A stretch of 64,000 nucleotides of DNA from Prosapia bicincta (lineage: Eukaryota; Arthropoda; Insecta; Hemiptera; Cercopidae). The position numbers were made by a program, and so were the translations under genes. Below are positions 48,867-58,271 of this stretch, piece by piece (positions within the stretch are counted from its first letter, which is position 1; each line of letters begins with the position of its first letter). The stretch is from positions 169,183,886-169,247,885 of the forward strand of contig JBAIZL010000005.1 of NCBI GenBank assembly GCA_036971475.1, given 5' to 3'. The notes below the pieces were generated by a model. That model did no database searches and was not told the origin of the DNA. It saw only the letters and a program-made list of their open reading frames with translations.

Positions 48867-49025
48867 TTTTTTGGACTAGGAGACTGACAGACTTACCTTG
48901 GTAAGAGTCCACACTGTAGTCTTGAAATAGAAACACATAAAAGCACTTAAACAATGATATATTTCAACCACACAGTGGTCTTTATCAATCGAAGAGAAAA
49001 CACAAAAAGAAATATGAGAGAATGA
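48865..49025. repeat. Third copy of the palindrome arm
   Basis: Same orientation as the left arm at 48398, starting GATTTTTTGGACTAGGAGAC after a TA microsatellite. It has a small internal deletion (ACACAAAAAG for ACACAAAAAACAAAAAG). The repeated association with TA runs suggests targeted insertion or expansion at the element end. Confidence 0.9.
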
Positions 49026-49097
49026 AAATAAATAAATATAAGTTGTAATCACAGATTGTGTAGAGTAGACATCAGATGACACAGATGCACAGATTAA

Positions 49098-49098
<1 letters not shown>

Positions 49099-49138
<40 letters not shown>
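49099..49138. repeat. (TA)n microsatellite
   Basis: About 20 TA units. Confidence 0.95.
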
Positions 49139-49141
<3 letters not shown>

Positions 49142-49208
49142 TGTTTCCATGAGCATATGAGTGATTATAGTTTATATAAGTCTGTCAGGGGAAAAGAGAT
49201 AAGGCTAT

Positions 49209-49250
49209 TGGGGAAAAAAAAAATAAAAAAAAAAAAAAAAAAAAAAAAAA
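49209..49250. repeat. Poly(A)-rich tract
   Basis: About 40 bases of almost pure A on the plus strand, immediately before the GIY-YIG remnant read on the minus strand (so poly(T) downstream of that coding sequence). Confidence 0.9.
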
Positions 49251-49255
49251 TGGAT

Positions 49256-49594
49256 TTATCTGATGTTGAGGTTAGGGGATTCTCTGGACTTGGTATACCA
49301 CTGGTATGATAGTTCCCACCTTCTCAGTTCTGAGGGATTGCAATCAGGGGGGAGTGATTTAATTATTTTTGTGGTATAGCAGTCATCAAAAGTTGTGATG
49401 TTGTGACTCGCAGCATGTTGAGCTGTTGGTCTATCCATATTCATAATTTTAACATCATGTCTGTGGCCATTCATTCTGATATTCAGACCATCCGTGGTCA
49501 GGCCTATGTACTGTGCTGAGCAAAGTTTACATTGTAGCTGGTATATGACATTTTTCGATGTACAATTATGATGACCCTGTATTTTGAAGACCAT
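49256..49594 (-). pseudogene. Penelope-like GIY-YIG endonuclease fragment
   Basis: The minus strand encodes CTSKNVIYQLQCKLCSAQYI, then GLTTDGLNIRMNGHRHDVKI, and an AQHAASHNITTFDDCYTT segment. The (N/G)-(V/I)-IY-x-L-x-C-x2-C-x2-(Q/F)YIG-x-T arrangement followed by (I)R(M/F)-NGHR is the GIY-YIG domain at the C-terminus of Penelope-like retroelements. It is a different subtype from the one at 50038-50748. The open stretch is 112 codons, without the reverse transcriptase. Confidence 0.8.
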
Positions 49595-49707
49595 TTTTGT
49601 TGTTTGGCTGTTGAAACTTACATATATCGTGATATTTCACGTTGTCTGTTATTTTTCCGTTGCACTGACTTTATGAAGTTATTATTATTATTACTTGTAT
49701 ATAATTT

Positions 49708-49838
49708 TTTCCACCACTAAGTGCAATAAATTTATCTTGTGTGATGAGGTACCTTTTGGTCACTTGACCATTGTCGAACACTGATTATTTTTCTCATGTG
49801 AATGTTCGGTCTGTGATGTTGGTATTTGTGACATCATA
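49708..49838. repeat. Penelope-type terminal repeat, single copy
   Basis: Shares CCACCACTAAGTGCAATAA and GGTCACTTGACCATTGTCGAA with both arms of the palindrome at 1-261, with small indels. It lies between two GIY-YIG-bearing fragments on the minus strand. Confidence 0.75.
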
Positions 49839-50037
49839 CATATTTCTTTTTGAACCTCGTATATAATGTTTTTAAATAGTAAATCGTCTGCATATGTTGT
49901 CTGTAGGTTCATTAAATTGTTGTGTATGTTTTTATAAATGTGGTTATTTTCTATAGAGTTTAGTTCTATTGGGTTACTATTTATTTCGAGTATGGTTAGG
50001 TTATTTTCATAATTTGTTATTTCATGTTTATGTGATA

Positions 50038-50748
50038 TTAGGTGTGCTGCAACATTTGATGTTTTTGTATGGTTGTTTCCCCTATGTAAAATGTGTTGCA
50101 GTCGTTACATGTAATTTTGTAAATTCCTGATAGGTTATGTTTTTCTGTATTTGTTTTGTGGTTTATGTTATTAAGATATTTTATTGTTTTGTTATTTGGT
50201 TTGTATGTTGGAGTGTAGTATTTTTTGTTGTATATATTTGTTAATTTTTCTATTTTGTTATTGGTGTATTTATATTTAAGGTAGATATTTTTATTTTTAT
50301 TATTTTTGTGTTCAGGTTGTAGTGTTGTGTTGAGGTTATGTTTTTTTGTAAATTTATTGTATATGTTTTTTATAAGATGTTTGTTGTATCCACTTTCTAT
50401 TGCTATCTTTGTAATGTTATCTAATTCTTCATATAATTTTTGTTTGTTATCTTGTGTGTATTTTATTACTTTATTTATCATGTTACTGTAAGTGTTAATT
50501 TTGTGTGTCCAGGGGTGGTTATATTTGTAGTGTATTGTGGTGTTGTTGGAAGTTGTTTTTTTGTGTACTGTAGTTTCTATTTTATTATTATATATATATA
50601 ATGTAATGTCAAGATAGTTAATTGTTCTGTTTGTTTCTGTTTCGGCAGTGAATTGTATGTTTTTGTTGTATGTACTTAATTTGTTTAGTATTATGATGTG
50701 TTCGTTGTGAATGGTAGGTTGTATAAATACAATAAATAGACATAACAA
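50038..50748 (-). pseudogene. Penelope-like element, RT C-terminal part and GIY-YIG
   Basis: A 236-codon open stretch on the minus strand. It begins inside the RT (QPTIHNEHIIILNKLSTYNK), then has TNRTINYLDITLYIYNNKIE, matching the I-N-(F/Y)-LD-(L/I)-T block, and YKYNHPWTHKINTYSNMINK, matching the HP-x-x-HK thumb motif of Penelope RTs. It ends with LSGIYKITCNDCNTFYIGET, the start of the GIY-YIG endonuclease, after which the frame is lost. The palm with YVDD is not present. It is a 5'-truncated copy, with Asn/Lys-rich composition. Confidence 0.9.
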
Positions 50749-50844
50749 AAAAATCTAAAAAAACAACATAACCTAAAAACTAGCCTAAAACCAAACCTAC
50801 ACCCAAACCACACTTTTAACAACAAAAAATGTAAACGCGACATT

Positions 50845-51050
50845 GTTAGAGCGGCGACAAATATTTTACTGTCCAACGTATAAACCTGACATTATGTTAC
50901 AGCGACGACGGATATTTTATGGCCTCATATGTAAGTGTGACATTAGGTTAAAGCGGCAACGAATATTTATCACCCGATGTGTAAACCCGGACATTATGTT
51001 AGACTGGCAACGAATATTTACCACCCAAAGTAGTATTTCGAATTGACCTT
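50845..51050. repeat. 51-bp tandem repeat, four copies
   Basis: Units starting GTTAGAGCGGCGAC or variants lie at 50845, 50896, 50947 and 50998, spaced exactly 51 bp. Each contains (C/G)GAA(T)ATTT and GACATTA. They are diverged by roughly a fifth. Because 51 is a multiple of three, a frame stays open through all copies (RRQIFY, RRRIFY, RQRIFI), but this seems a by-product. Confidence 0.9.
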
Positions 51051-51317
51051 TGCAACTGATTTCTGTTTCCGGTTTTAGTGTCAAGAATCGGTGGAATCAA
51101 CTTTTGGAATCAAGAATCGATCCATCACTCAGAATATAAACTCGATTAACCCTCATCGTTGGGACTGTGGTCATGACGGTTGAGCAAATAGACGGAAAAA
51201 AACACTGTAATATTCCTCCAAACTTAACCTCAATCAATTGTATTATAGACAAATATCACTCTCACAGTAATGTAATATATTTTGCAGCAAAAATAAATTG
51301 ATCACGATTGTAATCTA

Positions 51318-51350
51318 TACTAATATATAAAAATCTAATGGTGTCTGTCT
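51318..51350 (+). repeat. Dispersed repeat start, TCTATACTAATATATAAAAA type
   Basis: Reads TCTATACTAATATATAAAAA and then TCTAATGGTGTCTGTC. It is the same start as at about 52062 (plus) and 5008 (minus). Copies here and at 52062 bracket the GC-rich island at 51535-51960. Confidence 0.55.
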
Positions 51351-51534
51351 GATTTACCTGATAATCACCTGTAACAGTCACTTTTAAACACATTTAAACA
51401 GCTGATAGTATTCGACTGTTATTCATCTTACTAGGTTAGTTTACTTTACAAATGTTATGTTACAACCAGAAGTTTATCCTTCCCTTGGTTTTCAAGAAAA
51501 TAATTAGTAAGTTTATGGTTTGATATATTTATTG

Positions 51535-51960
51535 GGAACTGCTCCCCCTCGTAAGAGGAAGTACCGCAACTCCGAGTACAGGGAGGATCCCGCTGCTGTG
51601 GCTACTGGCTGGGAGAGAGTCTGGCGTCGCCGCTGCCGGCCCAAGACCAAGGCGGCCCGTGTCGAGGAGCCGAAGGAGAAGTATTTCTTCTGGGACTCCG
51701 AGGAAGCAGACGAAATCAGCACTGAGCTGATCCCGGACGACGAGCTTACAACATCTTTTAAAGAAATTACTGAGCTTGTTCTTGCTCCGGAAGTGACCAT
51801 CAGGGACAAAGATTTTGCCAATGGCAACATCTAACTCTACAAAGAACTTATGAGAGACGATGTGGAAAAGGAGCTCAGAACTAGACACTAGTGGCGGAAC
51901 ATGCAGCGGGCATGGCGAAGGCAACGACGGAGAGAAGCTGAAGCAGCCTCCCTAGTAAAA
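51535..51960 (+). other. GC-rich coding-like island of unknown function
   Basis: Within AT-rich DNA this stretch is GC-rich and reads as protein. The frame entering at about 51520 gives GTAPPRKRKYRNSEYREDPA, then VATGWERVWRRRCRPKTKAA, an acidic part with YFFWDSEEADEISTELIPDD, and ANGNI before TAA at 51832. Past that stop, YKELMRDDVEKELRTRH, another stop, then NMQRAWRRQRRREAEAAS continue in the same frame, so an originally longer basic/acidic protein with two in-frame stops is possible. AATAAA follows at about 51980. I do not recognise a family. It could be a captured gene fragment inside a repeat or the end of a retroelement ORF1. Confidence 0.45.
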
Positions 51961-52061
51961 TAAGTGTTTATGTATTTCAATAAAATTGTATTTTTTTCTT
52001 ATTGTTTTTAAAGATATATTTTTGTTTGTAAAAGTTTTTTAAATAAAAACCCCAAATCTGT

Positions 52062-52136
52062 TCTTATATAAAAATCTAATGGTGTCTTCTGTGTGTCTAG
52101 TACTTAATCACGTAAAAACTAATGGACCCATTGAGC
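52062..52136 (+). repeat. Dispersed repeat, second plus-strand copy
   Basis: TATATAAAAATCTAATGGTG, then TACTTAATCACGTAAAAACT and AATGGACCCATTGAGC. It matches the minus-strand copy at 4855-5008. The long-TIR element starting at 52145 is inserted at its end. Confidence 0.6.
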
Positions 52137-52144
52137 TGAAATTT

Positions 52145-52718
52145 GGTATTTATTTTCGGTTCCTACGTGTTCGATTTTAGCGAAAAAAAATTATACCAGG
52201 CGACGAAAAAAGTCATCAAAAATACGAAAAAAATTATGAAAACTCTTACCCATGCCCCAAAAGTTTACAGGTTTAGAAAAATGTAATTCCCTCTAAACGT
52301 GGTGCTAATAGTGCTGGTAAAAATGCACATTGCCCACCCCCAATACAATGAATATAAAATTAATCAAAAGCATGTCCTGAAGCTATAATAACAATTATTG
52401 TTTATTATTGCGACAGAAGGTTAATTTTATATACCTATGAAGTATCCAGTCAGGAAGATTTGCTAATTTTAAACAAATGTACACATTTAACCTTAGGTTT
52501 AGTTTTAATTTTGTACAACATGTAACCAAATCTACAGACGGACGTAGTACTTTTTATTACTCCACAATAAATTTTTTACCCATCTTTAATTTGATAGAAA
52601 TTAAATTTATTTCCATGAGCAAGAGTTTTCATTATTTTTTCGTATCCCTGATGACTTTCTGCTCTCACCCAGTATAATTTTTCCCCTATCGAACACGTGG
52701 GAATAGGAAATAAATACC
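52145..52718. mobile_element. Long-TIR element, copy A (574 bp)
   Basis: Starts GGTATTTATTTTCGG and ends with AATAGGAAATAAATACC. Inverted similarity extends about 150 bp inwards on each side (for example GAAAAAAGTCATCAAAAATA against a matching CGTATCCCTGATGACTTTCT on the right). An 8-bp duplication TGAAATTT flanks it (52137-52144, 52719-52726). It is homologous to copy B at 56483-57990. No transposase. An 8-bp TSD with long TIRs would fit Merlin, hAT or P-type groups; none is proven. Confidence 0.85.
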
Positions 52719-52726
52719 TGAAATTT

Positions 52727-53101
52727 TACATTGACATTCTTAGGGTTCCTGGTTTTCCCATAGGCTCATTTTTATTTAGAAATTCCATCAGGGCACCACT
52801 CCCTGGCCTTGGAAACTCCCTTAATGGTAGCTTTATAAAATATAGTTTGATATATTTATTGGGATTTAATTTCAGTAAATAAAATTCAACCCAAATACTG
52901 ATACAAATTAAATCAATACTAATATTCTTCAACCCCATATGAAGGACGAGTACTCTGTTAGTAGCAAATAAAACTATTTATTAGATGATAAAAAAATCCC
53001 CACCATAGCTACAAATATGGCAAAATAATGTACAGTAATATAAACTTACAGGTGAAATAGTTCATGTAGCTTAACAAATATAGCGAACTCGCAACTGCAC
53101 C
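52727..53101. other. GMPS intron between two insertions
   Basis: No coding similarity. It contains GTTTGATATATTTATTGGGA at about 52846, the same 20 bases as at about 51519 just before the GC-rich island. Confidence 0.5.
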
Positions 53102-53105
53102 TTAA

Positions 53106-54228
53106 CACTTTAGCTGGCAGCCACAATAAAGGCGTTTTCCCAGAGAATTAACAAAATATTTTAAGCTTATTTTTAAATAATGTGTACTTATTCTTTGTTC
53201 CCCTGTCATATCTAAGTACGAAAATATGTTTCTTATCATAATATTTATAAAAACGTGTGATGTCGCGCCAATTGGTAGCGTAAATGATACCTAAATAAAT
53301 ACCGATTGACCCGACATTCTTTTTTATTTAATTATATTTTCTTATCCGTGCAACACTGTCTTAATATTTTTTGTGTTTTGTGTAAACAATAAACAACAAA
53401 ACCACAATTTCATGTTCCGGTTACCAACATAAAAAGCTGACTTGCTGCCTATCACTAAGACATGTAAACGTGTCACAAGTCATTGATTTGTGAATTTATA
53501 AATATTTTGTATATAGAATGGAAGTGTAAGAATATGCTCTCTCTCTGATAAGTAATGCTTCAGATCTGATAAATACTATCCAAGATTCATTACAAGTAAA
53601 AGATTTAAAACCAAATAATTTACTTCTTAAGGAATTTATGTTATAATTTACTTCCTCGTAAGAATGGGTTTATCTAAGTGTATCAATGTTTGTACTTAAC
53701 TTCAACCAAGTCCGTTTTTTTTTTTTAAATCATTTTACAAGTAAATATATAATCAATATTTCCGACTTATTTTTATGTTTTGTGAAAGTTTGATAAAACT
53801 AGTGAAAATCAATATAATACGTCATTAAAAATAATTAATTTTATTATTAAAGTATATAAAGGTGAACTTCTTGCAATAAACCATTTTTTTTTTTGGTTGG
53901 AATAATCAACTCAACTTCTCTAAAATTGTTAACAAATAAGTGTGTCAATCCGTAACTCTTGACAAAAAGGGTTCTAGAATAACATCATGTTTTTAATGCC
54001 ATCGTCATTTATCTAACAAACAAAAACCATCGTAATTATATCTGTAAGAAGTGTGAAGCTTGTTGTTTAATGCTGTGCATTTATTTCTCCAAAAGTAACA
54101 ACACCGGTTGAGTAGTACTAATAAACATAAAACATTATCGGGCCAACAATGTCGGGCCAAGTTGGCCTGACGGTATTCGGTTCAGCCATCAACGTCGGTT
54201 CAATTATCCCGACACGGCAGCTAAAGTG
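53106..54228. mobile_element. piggyBac-type non-autonomous element (1123 bp)
   Basis: Ends CACTTTAGCTGGCAGCC (left) and GGCAGCTAAAGTG (right) are inverted and directly flanked by TTAA (53102-53105, 54229-54232). The first bases, CACTTT, equal those of the full element at 42999-45918. No transposase inside. The GC-rich palindromic motif CGGGCCAA..TCGGGCCAAGTTGGCCTGA near 54140-54170 resembles a subterminal binding-site cluster. Confidence 0.85.
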
Positions 54229-54612
54229 TTAAAGCACTTTTTTACTGCAGTATAATTGTGTTATTACAGCAATGTGTTATAACAGAAACTGACGGTTTAA
54301 AGAGAGACGGTTAAACAAAGTTTTACTCCATACATATTTATGTGGGTGCGTGTGTGTAATTTATTAAATATAATAATTGTAATATTGCCACTGTACTCTT
54401 TGAATTTTACTTCTACGATTACATTTTAAGAAATTTATATTTCATTTAGTTATGTAAATACTAAATATAAACTAAATATTTATTTTCTTTTATAATTGAA
54501 AAAAAATTAATGTTTATAAACAAACACCAAATTGAAGACAAATTATTGCTTAAATCTATATGACCAATTATGAACATTAAAACTACTACATTTTTGTAAG
54601 ATAAATACTTAC

Positions 54613-54910
54613 TAAAACTTTATTTGATCCAACAGTTTCTTTAATATATTTTATACATTCTTCTTCTCGGCTATCTAACGTAAAGCTCGGCCTTAAACCT
54701 GCTATATCAAAAAGGAAAGACTGTAACATAGCTTTTCCATTTATTGTTAAATCAACTTCTGGATGAAACTGTAGTCCATAAAGCCTTAATTTATCACTTG
54801 CTATACCTGTGACAAAATTTCTTGATTGGGCAATTATTCTAAACGAATCTGCAACTTTCTCTATACTGTCACCATGAGTTAGAAGGACCATTTGTGTCTT
54901 ATCCAAACCC
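54613..54910 (-). CDS. GMPS: GMP synthase exon: end of glutaminase domain and linker
   Basis: The exon encodes KGLDKTQMVLLTHGDSIEKV, then YGLQFHPEVDLTINGKAM, and ends at GSNKVL. The His and Glu of QFHPEVD are the remaining members of the Cys-His-Glu glutaminase triad, so the triad is complete with the previous exon. The segment then runs into the start of the ATP-pyrophosphatase domain. The acceptor is TTTTTTCAG and the donor is GTAAGT after GTTTTA. The open frame continues a few codons past the donor, but that extension (SIYLTKM) has no counterpart in homologues and is intron sequence. The 13.2 kb intron that follows holds the densest cluster of transposons in the window. Confidence 0.96.
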
Positions 54911-55585
54911 CTGAAAAAATGTTTTACTGTGAGAAATAATTATGGACAAATTTAATTATATTAAGTATTTTAAAAAATTACAAGAAAGTTTCTACTTATG
55001 ACACTAGCCTTAACACCATTTATATTGTTGATTTACTGGAAACATTATAGATTCTATGTTAACCACATCTTCTTTTGAACCCTTGAAATTCATTTAAAAA
55101 TAAACAATTATTATATTTAAAATTAAGACATTTTAAGGTTCTTTATGCCCAAAATGTTAACTTTAAACCAAGAGGAACTAGAAAAATATTTTAAATTAAA
55201 TATATTCCAGTATGTGAAAAACACATACAAAACTCTGACTAAATATCCTATCATAATGACTACTTTTTATACTATGTGACAATGTAGGAGAGGCAAAGTA
55301 GAGTTGCCATATTTAGGTCAAGGAAGATAAAATGCTTAAACCCCGTATTATTTCCCTTGGTACTTGTTTTCACAGGTGGAGTCAACCTGGGAGCTGAAAA
55401 CACATGTAAAAATTCTTTGGGGATTAAAGCCAGAACCTTTAGTTTCATCGCCGTGCTCCACCCATTTAGTCGATCATGGAGCCAGACTAACTAACCTTGG
55501 TTTTTAAAACACCAGAGTCAACAGTAGTTTCCCACTTGCATGTTGTAAACTATTAAAAGTTCTATATGCTCTAAATTAAAACTAA
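54911..55585. other. GMPS intron, mostly unassigned
   Basis: AT-rich intron. From about 55290 the composition becomes mixed and probably belongs to the LINE fragment that follows, but no motif could be read before 55585. Confidence 0.4.
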
Positions 55586-56053
55586 ATGCTCTTATAAATG
55601 CCAACATCACTAGCAATGAAAAGGCTGATCAGCTAGCCAAGCAGGGAACAAACCCCCTCAGCCCGAGCATTTGAGTTCACTACAGTCCTCTAGGTCCCTA
55701 ATAAAGGTGTCGACCAATAAATGGCATCGATTAAGGTTCGATTAAGGTAACTCTCAGCAGGAAAGTAGTGGGAAAGTCTTGTGACACAGTGACCAATTGA
55801 CCACAACTTGCCCTGAGCTGTTAGAATTGCAGCTTTCAGATTGAAGACTAGTGATGATTACCTTGCTGTGCGCTTCCTCCATATCCATCTGTTGCCGACC
55901 TCGGACTGTCTGCTGTGTGGTAGTGAACTAATGAATACCAAACACCTTAATGATTCCACATCTCTGGACCGGGCCCAGTATTTCAAGGAGGGCCATCTCT
56001 ACAGGTCAGCGGGTCGCCAAATAGCTCAACTGCCAAGGGTGGGCGTTGACTAG
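55586..56053 (+). pseudogene. Non-LTR retrotransposon (LINE) 3' fragment
   Basis: The plus strand encodes NANITSNEKADQLAKQGTNP, matching the H-x-G-I-x-GNE-x-AD-x-LA-(K/R)-x-G end of the LINE RNase H domain. In another frame, from about 55840, come RLKTSDDYLAVRFLHIHLLP and TSDCLLCGSELMNTKHL, then a tail ending QLPRVGVD. CxxC followed by a His is the usual post-RNase H zinc motif of jockey/R1-like LINE proteins. It is 5' truncated and frame-broken. Confidence 0.75.
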
Positions 56054-56482
56054 TAAGTAATTTCCTGAAGTTAGTTGATTTGAGTTGTAACAAATAAGCT
56101 AAGCTTTTTGTACTAGAAAATGTTAAAAATCAAAAAAAATCCAGGCTACATCCTTAACATTCCATTAGGATTATGACAGAAATGGTGACTCACTTTTTTC
56201 TCGTTTTGTACAGGGAATAACACAAGAGTGATACAAAGTGTTTAAGGAACAAAAAGATAGTCTATGAAAAGAGAACTAGGATAGTTTGTAAATAATAACA
56301 AAAAACCAACATTAGGAATAGAGATGGGCAAAGTAGTTCTTTCAGCGGAACTATTCCTATTAGAACAGTTCCCTTCATTGAACTAGTACAATGAACTAGT
56401 TCAAAATGAACTATGTAGTACATTTTAAGGGATCGTACCGTACATGTAATATCGAATATTAAGAGATTATTCCAGTAATTTT

Positions 56483-57990
56483 GGTATTTATTTACCGTGC
56501 CCACGTGTGCGATTTTTGCGAAAAACATTATACCGGCCGACGCAGAAAGTCATCAGTGATACGAAAAAAATTATTACAACTCTCGTTCACGCCCCAAAAA
56601 ATTAAGTTTTGGAAAATTGTGATTCCCCCATACAATGGTGCTAATAGTGTTGGTAAAAATTGCACATTACCCACCCCTCAATACAATGCATATAAAGCGA
56701 ATAAAAAACATGTCCTGAAGCTATAATGACAATTATTGTCTGGTATTGCCACGGATGGTTAATTTAATATACCTATGAAGTATCCAATCAGGATAGATTT
56801 AGCTACAATTTTATACATTTAAACAAATGTACACGTGATCCTAGAATAGAGATCACGTTACGTCAACCGGCAGGAAGTATTACTCCGCGGAAGGAGACGT
56901 CTAATTGGTAATGTGTATAAAATTACAACCAAATCTATCCTAACTGGAGACTTTATAGGTTTATTTAAATATACGTATACGTAGTAGGGCACGCCGTTAA
57001 TACGCAGACTTAGTACTGACTACTCCGCACTGAATTTTTGGTAATTATTCCGACGTAAGACTACCACTATTTTCGTGAATTTTTTTTACTTTTCTTATGT
57101 ATTTTTACGTCCTAGACACGAATCAAACATCAATTATTGTCGCTGACGCCGTTTTTTTTAATTATACTTAAAACAACATAACCTAAACTCACCTTTATTG
57201 ACGTACGTTCACACGAATCCAACATTATTTTTTGTCGTCTACGTCGTATTGCCATTATTAATTTATTATAATACGTATAGATTTTGTTATAGTTTTATAC
57301 AACATTACTATATACCTACATTAAAATATACCTATGAAGTATCAAGTCAGGATAGATTTGGTTATAATTTAATAAAAATAGATAGTAATTCTGAATAAAA
57401 TTATTACCAAATCTATCCTGACTGGATACTTTGTAGGTATATTTAATGTAGATATATAGTAATGTATAAAATTACAGATCTAGACGTAGTGCAGTGAGCT
57501 GTAGCTACTGCGCGCTCGGTTCACGCTATAGGCCTACATGTCATTACAATTTAACATTTAAAATTTGAAATAAAGTAACTTTCACAAAAATACTTTAAAA
57601 TGTAAGGAACGTACATATGTAAAAACGTGAAAATACATAAGAAAAGTAAAAACAAATTCACGAAATTGGCGTTAGTCGTACGTCAATAAAGGTTAGTTTA
57701 AATTATGTTTTTTAAGTATATTTTTAAAAAACGGCGTCAGAAAAATAATGTTGGATTCGTGTCTAGGACGTAAAAATACATAAGAAAAGTAGAAAAATTT
57801 CACGAAAATAGTGGTAGTCGCACGTCGGAATAATTACCGAATTTTTTACCTAACTTTAATTTGATAAAATGGTATTTTTTTCACAGAGCGAGTGTTTTCG
57901 TTATTTTATTCGTATCCCTGATGACTTTATACGTCAGCCGATATAATTTTTTCACAAAAATCTTACACATGGGCACGGTAAATAAATACC
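56483..57990. mobile_element. Long-TIR foldback element, copy B (1508 bp), nested in hAT
   Basis: Starts GGTATTTATTTACCGTGCCC and ends with its inverted form GGGCACGGTAAATAAATACC; inverted similarity continues for over 110 bp. The flanking 8 bp are GTAATTTT and GTAATTAT, one mismatch. Further inverted pairs lie inside: about 57040-57170 against 57715-57845 (CCACTATTTTCGTGAA type), and a palindrome near 57330-57440 around ATCAAGTCAGGATAGATTTG. No transposase. Copy A lacks most of the middle. Confidence 0.88.
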
Positions 57991-58271
57991 GTAATTATGA
58001 ATACGAATCTATCTTCTTTTTTGTGGAAAAGGCCTGTTTGGGAGTTGGTATTTTACAATTTTATGAATAAACATAATTATGTTCAAATTTAATGCTGATC
58101 AATATGAACCCGTCAAAATGACGACTTTCTAATAAAAACACTGAAGTAGGTATTATGAGGATAGGAAATAAAGAAAAAAAATCATAAATAGTTGGTAAAT
58201 AAGATATAATAATATTATATAAACAAACACAACAAGAATTTAATTTAAAACAACTTCAACAAATAGTTAAA

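Noticed and set aside
48253..49309. Several open frames with long Tyr-Ile or Lys runs
   Set aside because: They translate (TA)n and poly(A) tracts and the palindrome arms on both strands. Not genes.
51529..51924. Minus-strand 131- and 105-codon frames over the GC-rich island
   Set aside because: GC-rich sequence keeps several frames open; the plus-strand frame has the more protein-like composition and a downstream AATAAA. No frame is recognised, so only the plus reading is described.
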